Below the pieces are notes generated by a model. It did not search any database, had not been told where the DNA came from, and worked only from the letters and a program-made list of their open reading frames with translations. From an uncultured Christensenellaceae bacterium (GTDB lineage Bacteria > Bacillota > Clostridia > Christensenellales > Borkfalkiaceae), in assembly GCA_910586825.1 (NCBI GenBank), contig CAJUJF010000009.1:1-64000 (forward strand): 64,000 bases of DNA, given 5' to 3'. The position numbers were made by a program, and so were the translations under genes. Of this stretch, positions 53,922-63,414 are shown piece after piece. Each line of letters opens with the position of its first letter. Positions within the stretch are counted from its first letter, which is position 1.

Positions 53922-55582
53922 TAAAACAAACCCGTGATCCTGCCGTTTTCGTCCACGTCGATTTTTTCCGCGGCGGGGACTTTGGGAAGCCCCGGCATCG
54001 TCAGAATATTTCCCGTAAGTGCGACGACGAAACCCGCGCCCGCGGAAACTTTCACGCTGCGCACCGTGATTTCGAAATCTTCGGGCGCGCCGAGCTTGGC
54101 GGCGTCGTCCGAAAAAGAGTATTGCGTTTTCGCCATACAGACGGGCATGCCGCCGAAGCCGAGTTCTTCGAGCCGCGCGATCTCGCGGTCCGCTTCCGGC
54201 GTGTAATTCACGCCCTTGCCGCCGTATACTTTGGTAACGACCGCGTGAATTTTTTCCTTGATCGGCGCCGACGCTTCATAGCAGTAGGTAAAACGATTCG
54301 GTTTTTCACATAGCCGCACGACCTCTTCCGCGAGCGCCTCGCCGCCCTTGCCGCCGTCCGCCCAGACGGTGGACAGCACCACGTTCACCCCGAGCGCTCT
54401 GCATTTTTCGATGACGAGCGCGATCTCCGCGTCGGTGTCCGTGGGGAAGCGGTTCACGGCGACCACTGCGGGAAGCCGATACGTTTCCGTGATGTTTTTC
54501 AGATGCCGCAGCAGATTCGGAAGCCCCGCTTCGAGCGCCGTAAGGTTTTCGACGCCGAGTTCCGTCTTGGGAAGTCCGCCGTGCATTTTAAGCGCGCGCA
54601 CCGTCGCGACCAGCACCACCGCCGCAGGGGTAAGCCCCGCCGCGCGGCATTTGATGTCGAGAAATTTTTCCGCGCCGAGATCGGCGCCGAACCCCGCTTC
54701 CGTCACCGCGTAATCGCCGAGCGCGAGCGCCGTCCGCGTCGCGAGTACGGAATTGCAGCCGTGCGCGATATTCGCGAACGGACCGCCGTGTACGATCGCG
54801 GGCGTCCCTTCCAGCGTCTGGACGAGGTTGGGTTTTAACGCGTCTTTCAAAAGCGCGGTCATCGCGCCCGCCGCTTTCAGATCCCCTGCCGTGACCGGCT
54901 TTCCGTCGCGGGTATAGCCCACGACGACGCGCGCGAGACGGCTCTTCAAATCGGAAAGAGAAGAGGCGAGACAAAGCACCGCCATGATTTCGCTGGCGAC
55001 GGTTATGTCGTAACCGTCCTTGCGGGGAATCCCGTTTTTCCCGCCGCCCAAGCCGTCCTCCACGTTGCGCAACTGACGGTCGTTCATGTCCACGCATCTC
55101 CGCCAGGTAATGCGTTCGGGATCGATATCCAACTCGTTCCCCTGAAAGATATGATTGTCGAGCATCGCCGCGAGCAAATTGTTCGCCGCGCCGATCGCGT
55201 GAAAATCGCCCGTGAAATGCAGATTGATGTCCTCCATCGGCACGACCTGCGCATAACCGCCGCCCGCCGCGCCGCCTTTAATCCCGAACACCGGTCCGAG
55301 CGACGGCTCCCGCAGAGCGACAGCGACGCTTTTCCCGATCCGCGAAAGCCCGTCGGCAAGCCCGATCGTCGTCGTCGTCTTCCCCTCGCCCGCGGGCGTG
55401 GGCGTGATCGCGGTCACGAGAACAAGCTTCCCCTTGCTTTCGCGTTTTGCAACCGAAAGTTCGATCTTCGCCTTATACTTGCCGTAGTATTCGATCTCCT
55501 CTTCCGTAAGTCCGGCCTTCGCCGCGATCTCGGAAATATGCTTCGGCTTTGCCGACTGTGCAATCTCGATATCCGATTTCAT
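53921..55582 (-). CDS. fhs: Formate-tetrahydrofolate ligase
   Basis: 553 residues, full length: TAITPTPAGEGKTTTTIGLAD near 58 is the nucleotide-binding loop, ALREPSLGPVFGIKGGAAGGGYAQ follows, and NRFPTDTDAEI is near 405. Makes 10-formyl-THF from formate, ATP and THF. It sits after purL, which fits supply of formyl groups to purN and purH. Confidence 0.97.
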   Translation of the reverse strand: MKSDIEIAQSAKPKHISEIAAKAGLTEEEIEYYGKYKAKIELSVAKRESKGKLVLVTAITPTPAGEGKTTTTIGLADGLSRIGKSVAVALREPSLGPVFGIKGGAAGGGYAQVVPMEDINLHFTGDFHAIGAANNLLAAMLDNHIFQGNELDIDPERITWRRCVDMNDRQLRNVEDGLGGGKNGIPRKDGYDITVASEIMAVLCLASSLSDLKSRLARVVVGYTRDGKPVTAGDLKAAGAMTALLKDALKPNLVQTLEGTPAIVHGGPFANIAHGCNSVLATRTALALGDYAVTEAGFGADLGAEKFLDIKCRAAGLTPAAVVLVATVRALKMHGGLPKTELGVENLTALEAGLPNLLRHLKNITETYRLPAVVAVNRFPTDTDAEIALVIEKCRALGVNVVLSTVWADGGKGGEALAEEVVRLCEKPNRFTYCYEASAPIKEKIHAVVTKVYGGKGVNYTPEADREIARLEELGFGGMPVCMAKTQYSFSDDAAKLGAPEDFEITVRSVKVSAGAGFVVALTGNILTMPGLPKVPAAEKIDVDENGRITGLF

Positions 55583-55649
55583 AAAACCTCCGAATTGTCT
55601 TCACGTTTTTCCCGCGGAAAATTCCGCGGAACTAAGCCCGCCGCGCCGA

Positions 55650-58600
55650 TTATTTGAAATATCTCACGGCGCTTTCGAAAAGGCGCATATCGTATTCTCC
55701 CGGCACGTTTTTGTATAGGCCAAGCCCCTTGCGTTCGGAATGTCCCATCTTGCCGAACACCCTGCCGTCGGGAGAGAGGATCCCCTCGATCGCCTGCGTA
55801 CTTCCGTTCGGATTGAAGCGGACGTCCATCGTTGCGTTCCCCGCCTCGTCCACGTACTGCGTCATGATCTGCCCGTTTGCGGCAAGTTCTTTTATAAACG
55901 TCTCTTCCGCGACGAATTTGCCTTCTCCGTGCGAGACGGGGACCGAGAAGATCTCCCCCGCCTTGACTGCGGAAAGCCAAGGCGATTTGACCGAAGCAAC
56001 GCGGACCCGCACGATGCGCGACTGGTGCCGCCCGATGTTGTTATACGTGAGCGTAGGGCAATGTTCGTCCGTTTCGATGATCTTGCCGTAGGGGACGAGT
56101 CCGAGCTTGACGAGCGCCTGAAATCCGTTGCAGATCCCGCCCATCAAACCGTCCCGACGGTCGAGGAGGTTTTCCACTTCCTCCCTGATCCGCCCGCCGC
56201 GGAAAAACGCGGTGATGAATTTGCCCGAGCCGTCCGGTTCGTCCCCGCCCGAAAAGCCGCCGGGGATAAACACGATCTGGCTCTCCCGCATGAGCGCGGC
56301 AAACTTCTCCGCCGAACGCGCGACTTCCTCTTGCGTACGGTTTCGCACGACGAAGATTTCCGGCTTCGCGCCGGCGTCCGCGAATGCTTTCGCGGTATCG
56401 TATTCGCAGTTGGTGCCGGGGAATACGGGAATGAGCACGGCGGGTTTCGCCGATTTGAAATTGCATGCGACCGTGCTTGCATAGGGATAGGAGAGATTTT
56501 CCGCCTTCTCTTCGGGCGCGGGAATATTGCAGGGATATACGGGTTCGAGTTTGTTCTCGTATCCGCTCTGCAATTCCGCAAGCGAGACGCTCTCTCCGCA
56601 ACGGGAGATCTCCTGCTCGCGCACAGTGACGCCGAGCGGGACCCCGACCGCTTCGTTGCCCGTGAGTTCGATGATAAACGCGCCGTAACGGTACCCGAAG
56701 ATCGTTTCGGGCGAAACGTCGCTCGCATAGCGGAATCCGATTCCGTTGCCGAGACACATTTTAAAGACCCCTTCCGCGACGCCGCCGTAACCGGGGGTAT
56801 ACACCGCAACCGCGCCGCGAAGGCGCAACAGATTGGTAACCGTACGGAAGTTTTTAAGCAAAGATTGGGTCACGGGCAATCCGTTTTCATCGTACTCGGG
56901 CGCCAGCAAAACGACCTTATGTCCCGCGGATTTGAATTCGGGCGAAACGACGTCGCGCGATTTCCCCGTCGTGACGGCAAACGAGACGAGAGTGGGCGGA
57001 ACGTCGATGGTTTCGAAAGTCCCGCTCATGGAATCCTTGCCGCCGATCGCGGCGACGCCGAGTTCCGTCTGCGCCTTAAACGCGCCGAGCAGCGCCGAAA
57101 GCGGCTGACCCCAACGCGCGGGATCGTGTCCCGGTTTTAAGAAATATTCCTGAAAGGTAAGATACACGTCCTTGAAATCTGCGCCCGTCGCGATCAGTTT
57201 GCTCACGCTCTCCACAACGGCGAGATACGCACCGTGATAAGGGCTCTTTTCCGCGACGTAGGGATTTCCGCCCCACGCCATATAGGACACGGTATCGGTG
57301 TGACCCTGTTCGACGGACACAAGATGCACCATCGCCTGCGGCGGGGTGAGCTGATTCCTTCCGCCGAAGGGCATGAGCACCGTTCCCGCGCCGATCGTCG
57401 AATCGAAGCGCTCGGACAGTCCGCGTTTGGAGCAGACGTTCAGATCTTCCGCAAGTTTGCGGTATTCTTCCGTAAAACCGCCGAACGACGTTTTGCGGTA
57501 GTCCTCCGCGGGCGCAGCGGCGACCTCAACGTGCTTTTCCGCGCCGTTCGAATTGAGAAATTCGCGCGAAATATCGACGATCTTCTTCCCGTTCCAATTC
57601 ATGACGAGACGGGGGGATTCGGTAACCGTCGCAACGACGGTCGCTTCGAGATTCTCCTCTTCCGCAAGACGGATGAACTCCCCGACTCTGTCCGCTTCCA
57701 CGACGACCGCCATGCGTTCCTGCGATTCGGAAATGGCAAGCTCGGTACCGTCCAGCCCGTCGTACTTTTTGGGAACGGCGTTCAGATCGATCTCCAACCC
57801 GTCGGCAAGTTCGCCGATGGCGACCGATACGCCGCCCGCGCCGAAATCGTTGCAACGCTTTACGAGCAAAGTCGCCCGTTTGTTCCGGAACAGACGCTGT
57901 AACTTGCGCTCTTCGGGCGCATTGCCCTTCTGCACCTCCGCCCCGCAATGGGTCAGCGATTCGAGCGTATGGGATTTCGAAGAACCCGTCGCGCCGCCGC
58001 AACCGTCCCGACCCGTTCTGCCTCCGAGCAGGATCACCTTATCGCCCGACACGGGGACTTCCCGCCTCACGTTTTCCGCAGGCGTCGCCGCGATCACCGC
58101 GCCGATTTCCAGCCGTTTCGCGGCATATCCTTCATGGTAGATCTCGTCCACCTGACCGGTCGCAAGTCCGATCTGGTTTCCGTAAGAGGAGTACCCCGCC
58201 GCCGCGGTCGTGACGATCTTCCGCTGCGGAAGTTTCCCCTTCATCGTTTCGGACACGGGACGAAGAGGATCCGCCGCGCCCGTAACGCGCATGGCGGCGT
58301 ACACATAACTTCTCCCCGAAAGCGGATCGCGGATCGCGCCGCCGATACAGGTCGCCGCGCCGCCGAACGGTTCGATCTCGGTCGGGTGGTTGTGCGTCTC
58401 GTTTTTAAAGAGCAGAAGCCAATCTTCGTCCGCGCCGTTTACCGTCACTTTGATTTTTACGGTGCACGCGTTGATCTCTTCCGATTCGTCGAGTTTTTCG
58501 AGCATGCCGCGTTTTTTCAATAATTTGCACGCGATGGTGCCGATATCCATTAAGTTCACCGGCTTCGTGCGCCCGATCTCTTCGCGCGCCGACAGATAAT

Positions 58601-59339
58601 CCCGAAACGCCTCTTCGATCAGCTTGTCCTCGAATTTCACCGCGTCGATCGTCGTGAGGAAGGTCGTATGCCGGCAATGATCGGACCAATAGGTGTCGAT
58701 CATGCGGATCTCGGTGAGCGTGGGATCCCGCCGTTCCGACTTGAAATAATCCTGACAGAATTTCACGTCGTCCTCGTCCATGGCAAGCGCATAACGTTTT
58801 ACGAACGCCGCAAGTTCGGTTTTATTCAGATCGGTAAAGCCGTGCAACGTTTCCACCTCGGTGGGAACGGGGTGTTCGATCTTCAACGTCTCGGGCTTCG
58901 CAAGACTCGCTTCGCGGCTCTCCACGGGATTGATCACATACCGCTTGATCGCCTCCAAATCCCCTTCGGAAACCTGCCCGTACACCGCGTAAACTTTCGC
59001 CGTGCGCACGACGGGGCGACCCTGCATCGAGACAAGCTGAATGCACTGCGCCGCGGAATCCGCGCGCTGATCGAACTGCCCCGGAAGATATTCCACCGCA
59101 AACACGCGCGCGCCGTTCAGATCCGCGCCCTCCGTCGCAACGTCCATCTGCGGTTCGGAAAACACCGTCTTTACGCATTCGCCGAACAGCTTTTCTTCGA
59201 TATCCTCCGCGTCGTAACGGTTAAGAATTCTGATCTTTTCCGCGCCGCCGATGCCGAGCAATTCCCGTACGTCGGCAAGAAGCATTCTCGCTTCGAGATC
59301 GAATCCCTCTTTTTTCTCCACATAAATTCTGTAAACCAC
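55650..59339 (-). CDS. purL: Phosphoribosylformylglycinamidine synthase, single-chain large PurL
   Basis: 1229 residues from a GTG at 59339 (GGGAGGG eight bases upstream). A PurS-like N-terminus lies about 1-150, then the ATP-binding synthetase domains with NETHNHPTEIEPFGGAATCIGG near 313 and IGGKDSMSG near 770. The C-terminal glutaminase domain begins about 970 with LIPVFPGTNCEYDTAKA, and has GGICNGFQALVKLG with the nucleophile Cys near 1060. Converts FGAR to FGAM. The fused form replaces separate purS/purQ/purL of many Bacillota. Confidence 0.96.
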   Translation of the reverse strand: MVYRIYVEKKEGFDLEARMLLADVRELLGIGGAEKIRILNRYDAEDIEEKLFGECVKTVFSEPQMDVATEGADLNGARVFAVEYLPGQFDQRADSAAQCIQLVSMQGRPVVRTAKVYAVYGQVSEGDLEAIKRYVINPVESREASLAKPETLKIEHPVPTEVETLHGFTDLNKTELAAFVKRYALAMDEDDVKFCQDYFKSERRDPTLTEIRMIDTYWSDHCRHTTFLTTIDAVKFEDKLIEEAFRDYLSAREEIGRTKPVNLMDIGTIACKLLKKRGMLEKLDESEEINACTVKIKVTVNGADEDWLLLFKNETHNHPTEIEPFGGAATCIGGAIRDPLSGRSYVYAAMRVTGAADPLRPVSETMKGKLPQRKIVTTAAAGYSSYGNQIGLATGQVDEIYHEGYAAKRLEIGAVIAATPAENVRREVPVSGDKVILLGGRTGRDGCGGATGSSKSHTLESLTHCGAEVQKGNAPEERKLQRLFRNKRATLLVKRCNDFGAGGVSVAIGELADGLEIDLNAVPKKYDGLDGTELAISESQERMAVVVEADRVGEFIRLAEEENLEATVVATVTESPRLVMNWNGKKIVDISREFLNSNGAEKHVEVAAAPAEDYRKTSFGGFTEEYRKLAEDLNVCSKRGLSERFDSTIGAGTVLMPFGGRNQLTPPQAMVHLVSVEQGHTDTVSYMAWGGNPYVAEKSPYHGAYLAVVESVSKLIATGADFKDVYLTFQEYFLKPGHDPARWGQPLSALLGAFKAQTELGVAAIGGKDSMSGTFETIDVPPTLVSFAVTTGKSRDVVSPEFKSAGHKVVLLAPEYDENGLPVTQSLLKNFRTVTNLLRLRGAVAVYTPGYGGVAEGVFKMCLGNGIGFRYASDVSPETIFGYRYGAFIIELTGNEAVGVPLGVTVREQEISRCGESVSLAELQSGYENKLEPVYPCNIPAPEEKAENLSYPYASTVACNFKSAKPAVLIPVFPGTNCEYDTAKAFADAGAKPEIFVVRNRTQEEVARSAEKFAALMRESQIVFIPGGFSGGDEPDGSGKFITAFFRGGRIREEVENLLDRRDGLMGGICNGFQALVKLGLVPYGKIIETDEHCPTLTYNNIGRHQSRIVRVRVASVKSPWLSAVKAGEIFSVPVSHGEGKFVAEETFIKELAANGQIMTQYVDEAGNATMDVRFNPNGSTQAIEGILSPDGRVFGKMGHSERKGLGLYKNVPGEYDMRLFESAVRYFK

Positions 59340-59441
59340 CGTCTGTCCCTCCCTGAAAGTTCGCGGAACCCGATCGGCAAATCCCGCGAACCCGTAAAAT
59401 GATATTTTCGTTGAAAACCGGAAATGTTCCGATTTATAAAA

Positions 59442-60710
59442 TCAAACTTTCGCCGCAAGCGCGCGCTTTCCGATATCCGTGCGCATGTACGCGTTTTTGA
59501 ATCCGATTTTAGACGCAAGCGCATAAGCGCCCGCAACCGCGCTTTTCAGATCGTCCGCCGTTGCGACCGCGCCGAGCACGCGACCGCCCGCCGTCAGCAG
59601 TTTCCCGTCCTGCGCTTTCGCGCCGGCGACGTAGACGTATTCGCCCTCTTTCGCTTCGGGAAGCGTGATTTCGAAACCCGTTTCGTATTTCTTCGGATAC
59701 CCTTCCGAAGCGAGAACGACGCAACACGCCGCGCCCGTTTTGAAAACCACCTGCTTTTCCGAAAGCGTCCCGTTTGCAACCGCGCGCATGATTTCGAGCA
59801 GATCGCTTTCGAGCAAAGGCAGTACGACCTGCGTTTCGGGATCCCCGAAACGGCAGTTGTACTCGATCACTTTCGGACCCTTGGGGGTAAGCATCAATCC
59901 GAAATACAGACAGCCGCGGAAAGTCCTGCCCTCGGCGTTCATGGCGCGGACGGTGGGAATAAAAATCTTTTCCATGCATTCGCGCGCGATCTCTTCGGTA
60001 AAATACGGGTTCGGCGCAACCGTACCCATTCCGCCCGTGTTCAGGCCCTCGTCTCCGTCTTTCGCGCGCTTGTGGTCCATAGACGAAACCATGGGCACGA
60101 CGACCTTTCCGTCGGTGAACGACAGAACGGAAACTTCCGGTCCCGTTAAAAATTCTTCGACCAGAATACGGTTTCCGCTCGCGCCGAAAACTTTATCGCA
60201 CATGATCTCGCGCACGGCGGCTTCGGCTTCCTCGAAGTTCTGCGCGATCACGACGCCTTTGCCGAGCGCAAGCCCGTCCGCTTTGATCACGGCGGGAAAA
60301 CTTCCGCGTTTTAAATATCCGATCGCCGCTTCCGCATCGGAAAACGTTTCGCTCTCCGCGGTCGGAATGCCGTATTTCTTCATCAAGTCTTTGGAGAACA
60401 CCTTGCTACCCTCGATTACCGCGGCGTTTGCGCGCGGACCGAAACAGGGAATCCCCAGCGCTTCGAGCCTGTCGACGCAACCGAGGACAAGCGGATCGTC
60501 CGGCGTAACGACGGCAAAATCCACTTTGTGCGATTTCGTGAATTCCGCGATGCCGTCGAGATCGGTCGCCTTTACGGGATAACACTCCGCGTCCGCGGCG
60601 ATCCCGCCGTTCCCCGGAAGCGCGTAGATCTTTTCGACGCCTTTGCTCTTTTTCAAGGCTTTGATCACGGCGTGTTCTCTTCCGCCGCCGCCGATCACGA
60701 GAATATTCAT
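59442..60710 (-). CDS. purD: Phosphoribosylamine-glycine ligase
   Basis: 422 residues: MNILVIGGGGREHAVIKALK at the start, ATP-grasp region with LALGKGVVIAQNFEEAEAAV, DHKRAKDGDEGLNTGGMGTV near 215, and EYNCRFGDPETQVVLPLL near 290. Second step of purine synthesis (GAR formation). An 85-base gap to purL contains a GTTCGCGG/CCGCGAAC stem. Confidence 0.97.
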   Translation of the reverse strand: MNILVIGGGGREHAVIKALKKSKGVEKIYALPGNGGIAADAECYPVKATDLDGIAEFTKSHKVDFAVVTPDDPLVLGCVDRLEALGIPCFGPRANAAVIEGSKVFSKDLMKKYGIPTAESETFSDAEAAIGYLKRGSFPAVIKADGLALGKGVVIAQNFEEAEAAVREIMCDKVFGASGNRILVEEFLTGPEVSVLSFTDGKVVVPMVSSMDHKRAKDGDEGLNTGGMGTVAPNPYFTEEIARECMEKIFIPTVRAMNAEGRTFRGCLYFGLMLTPKGPKVIEYNCRFGDPETQVVLPLLESDLLEIMRAVANGTLSEKQVVFKTGAACCVVLASEGYPKKYETGFEITLPEAKEGEYVYVAGAKAQDGKLLTAGGRVLGAVATADDLKSAVAGAYALASKIGFKNAYMRTDIGKRALAAKV

Positions 60711-60724
60711 AAAACCTCCTATGT

Positions 60725-60900
60725 TTCGCGCAAGTTTTTGAGTTCACGAATTTCTTTCGATTCTGAAACCCCTGCGGGGCGATTTTTCGGCAAAGAAATT
60801 CCGTGAGCTTCTCTCCCTTTCCTTTCACTCGGGTCGCAGGAGCGCTTGACTCCCTTCCTCCCAAGTCAGTAAGGCACACGTTTGTGCCAATTTGAGTGCG
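60725..60900 (-). other. Structured purH-purD spacer
   Basis: A 13-bp stem with one bulge (CACGAATTTCTTT at 60745-60757 and AAAGAAATTCCGTG at 60792-60805) encloses an inner CCCC/GGGG hairpin (60769-60779). No gene, and no T-run after it. Could be an RNA processing or regulatory element, or an intergenic repeat. Confidence 0.45.
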
Positions 60901-60901
60901 A

Positions 60902-62083
60902 TCAGTGATGGAAAAGCCGCATTCCCGTAAACGCCATGACCATGCCGTGCGAATCCGCAGCCTCGATCACGAGATCGTCGCGCACCGAACCGCCCGGTTC
61001 CGCGATATACGTGACGCCGCTCGCATAAGCCCGCTCGATATTGTCGGAGAAAGGGAAAAACGCGTCGCTGCCGAGGGACACGCCCTTGATCGTCTTCAAA
61101 AACTCCTTCTTCTCTTCCCGCGTGAACGGCTCGGGACGGACGGCAAAGTTCTTTCTCCAAACGCCATCGCCAAGCACTTCTTCGCAGTCGTCGGAAAGAT
61201 AGAGGTCGACGATATTGTTTTTCTCGGGTCTGCCGACGCCGTCCGCAAACCGAAGGTTCAACACTTTCTCGTGCTGGCGCAAATGCCAGAGATCGGCTTT
61301 CTGCGCCGCAAGCCGCGTGCAATGGATACGCGACTGCTGCCCCGCGCCGACGCCGATCGCCTGTCCGTCCGCCGCAAAGCAAACCGAATTGCTCTGCGTG
61401 TATTTGAGCGTGATGAGCGAAATGATCAGATCGAGCGCCTTTTCGTCGGGCAGATCTTTGTTTTTCGTCACGAGATTGCCAAGCAACGCGCGATCGATTT
61501 TAAAGTTGTTTCTTCCTTGTTCGAAAGTAATGCCGAACACCTGCTTACGCTCGATTTCGGCGGGGACGTAATCGGGATCGATTTTTACGACGTTGTATCC
61601 GCCCTTGCGTTTTTCTTTTAAAATCGCAAGCGCCTTGGGCGAGTACGCGGGCGCGATCACGCCGTCCGACACCTCGCGGGCGATGATGCGCGCCGTGACC
61701 TCGTCGCATTCGTCGGACAGCGCGACCCAATCTCCGAACGAAGACATTCTGTCCGTCCCTCTCGCCCGCGCGTAAGCGCAAGCGAGCGGCGAATCGTCCA
61801 AGCCCTCGACGTCGTCCACGAAACAGGATTTTTTGAGCGTTTCGGAAAGCGGCTTTCCGACCGCTGCCGACGTGGGCGAAACGTGTTTGAAGCTGGTTGC
61901 CGCAACCATGCCCGTGTTCTCCTTGATTTCTTTCACGAGCTGCCAGCTGTTGAACGCATCGAGAAAATTGATGTATCCCGGTTTTCCGTTTAAAATTTCA
62001 ACGGGCAATTCCCCCTGTTCCGCGTAAATGCGCGCGGGCTTCTGATTGGGATTGCAACCGTATTTCAGTTCGAATTCTTTCAT
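60902..62083 (-). CDS. AICAR transformylase without IMP cyclohydrolase domain
   Basis: 393 residues versus about 510 for bifunctional PurH. The sequence starts with ELKYGCNPNQKPARIY, i.e. directly in the AICARFT half, and includes NTGMVAATSFKHVSPTSAAVG (the Lys-His active site), RMSSFGDWVALSDECDEVTA, and GQQSRIHCTRLA near 248. The MGS-like cyclohydrolase half is absent. Formylates AICAR using 10-formyl-THF. The missing step is supplied by the PurO-like gene just upstream. Confidence 0.92.
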   Translation of the reverse strand: MKEFELKYGCNPNQKPARIYAEQGELPVEILNGKPGYINFLDAFNSWQLVKEIKENTGMVAATSFKHVSPTSAAVGKPLSETLKKSCFVDDVEGLDDSPLACAYARARGTDRMSSFGDWVALSDECDEVTARIIAREVSDGVIAPAYSPKALAILKEKRKGGYNVVKIDPDYVPAEIERKQVFGITFEQGRNNFKIDRALLGNLVTKNKDLPDEKALDLIISLITLKYTQSNSVCFAADGQAIGVGAGQQSRIHCTRLAAQKADLWHLRQHEKVLNLRFADGVGRPEKNNIVDLYLSDDCEEVLGDGVWRKNFAVRPEPFTREEKKEFLKTIKGVSLGSDAFFPFSDNIERAYASGVTYIAEPGGSVRDDLVIEAADSHGMVMAFTGMRLFHH

Positions 62084-62086
62084 GAT

Positions 62087-62806
62087 TCACTCCTTAGTAT
62101 AGCGGTTTATCAGCACCTTTTCCGTCTTGCCGCTCTTCAAATCGATACTGCGGCAATACAGGGAAATCCGGTTGTCGGCATCGAGATTTTCCCAGATCTC
62201 GGCGGCAAACTCTTTGAGATCGTCGGGAATCTTCACCCGTTCCGGCTCCCCGACGAAAGTGGGAAGCGGATCCCCGTCCGTCACGTACGTATGAATGAAA
62301 TGTCCCACGCCGTTTAACGGTTCGTAGTCGAACGTAAAGCGGTTGCAGCCCGAACCCTTTTCGTCGGCGCTTTTCAAAATGGACATGGAATAGTGAAACT
62401 CGCCGCCCAAATCGAGGATCCCGCTGATACGCGGCGTGAAATTCGGCGCGTCCGGCTCGAACTTGCGCGACATGAGCGCATGGCGGAAACACTTGCCCTT
62501 TTTCAAAGATTCTTCGATCGTATCCGTCTGATCGCCGTTGGTCACGATAACGCGATTTGCGACGACCTTTACGGGATAATAGATAATGAGCGAGGGATCC
62601 TGCACCTTGCTCTCGTCGAAAGGTCTGGTGCGAAGAGCGTCGCCCTCTTCTACAAAAATACGGTTGCGGCTGTTTTCGCTCCTGCCCATAATAAAATACG
62701 CGAACACCGCTTTGCCGCCGTCTTCGCTCTTGCCGATCACGATGCCGCGCCCCACGTAGGGGTTGCCCGCGACCGCCTGTTTCATGCTCTTGATTTCGTA
62801 AGCCAT
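62087..62806 (-). CDS. PurO-like IMP cyclohydrolase
   Basis: 239 residues from the ATG at 62806. Contains NPYVGRGIVIGKSEDGGKAV, YFIMGRSENSRNRIF near 40 and VTNGDQTDTIEESLKKGK near 90. The pattern fits the IMP_cyclohyd/PurO family, which closes FAICAR to IMP. PurO is best known from archaea, and bacterial members occur in clostridia beside truncated purH, as here. Three bases separate its stop from the purH start. Confidence 0.85.
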   Translation of the reverse strand: MAYEIKSMKQAVAGNPYVGRGIVIGKSEDGGKAVFAYFIMGRSENSRNRIFVEEGDALRTRPFDESKVQDPSLIIYYPVKVVANRVIVTNGDQTDTIEESLKKGKCFRHALMSRKFEPDAPNFTPRISGILDLGGEFHYSMSILKSADEKGSGCNRFTFDYEPLNGVGHFIHTYVTDGDPLPTFVGEPERVKIPDDLKEFAAEIWENLDADNRISLYCRSIDLKSGKTEKVLINRYTKE

Positions 62807-62808
62807 TT

Positions 62809-63414
62809 TTATTCTCCCGTCAGTTTTTTGCAAACGGTCTCCACCGCTTCGGGCAGAATGATCCATTCCGCCTCCCGCATGACCCGTTTTTGCAAAGTTT
62901 CGGGCGTGTCGCCCTCTTTCACTTCCACCGCTCTCTGCGCGATGATCGGTCCGCCGTCGCAAATCTCCGTTACGTAATGTACCGTTGCGCCCGTGACCTT
63001 TACGCCGCGCGCAAGCACGGCTTCGTGCACGCGCAATCCGTAATATCCTTCTCCGCAGAAACTCGGAATGAGCGCGGGGTGAACGTTGATCATCCGCCCC
63101 TCGTACGCCCGCGTAAATTTCGCGCTTAAAATCGTCATGAATCCCGCGAACACGATCAGTCCGATCTCCCGATCCCGCAATACGCGGAGAATCGCATCCT
63201 CGCGGTCGGCGCGGTCGGGATAAGCGGTTTTGTCGCACACCGCGGTCTCGATCCCTTGGCGCGCGGCGCGGGTCAACACGTGCGCGCCCGCTTTGTCGGT
63301 CACCGCAAGGACGACCTCTCCGTGCGGGATCAGCCCCGCCTCCTGCGCGTTCACGATCGCCTGAAAATTAGTGCCGCCGCCCGAACAGAGTACGGCGATA
63401 CGGATTTTGCTCAT
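62809..63414 (-). CDS. purN: Phosphoribosylglycinamide formyltransferase
   Basis: 201 residues: IAVLCSGGGTNFQAIVNAQE at the start, FAGFMTILSAKFTRAYEGRM near 93, NVHPALIPSFCGEGYYGLRV with the catalytic Asn-His, and CDGGPIIAQRAVEV with Asp near 150. Transfers a formyl group from 10-formyl-THF to GAR. Overlaps purM by four bases. Confidence 0.96.
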   Translation of the reverse strand: MSKIRIAVLCSGGGTNFQAIVNAQEAGLIPHGEVVLAVTDKAGAHVLTRAARQGIETAVCDKTAYPDRADREDAILRVLRDREIGLIVFAGFMTILSAKFTRAYEGRMINVHPALIPSFCGEGYYGLRVHEAVLARGVKVTGATVHYVTEICDGGPIIAQRAVEVKEGDTPETLQKRVMREAEWIILPEAVETVCKKLTGE

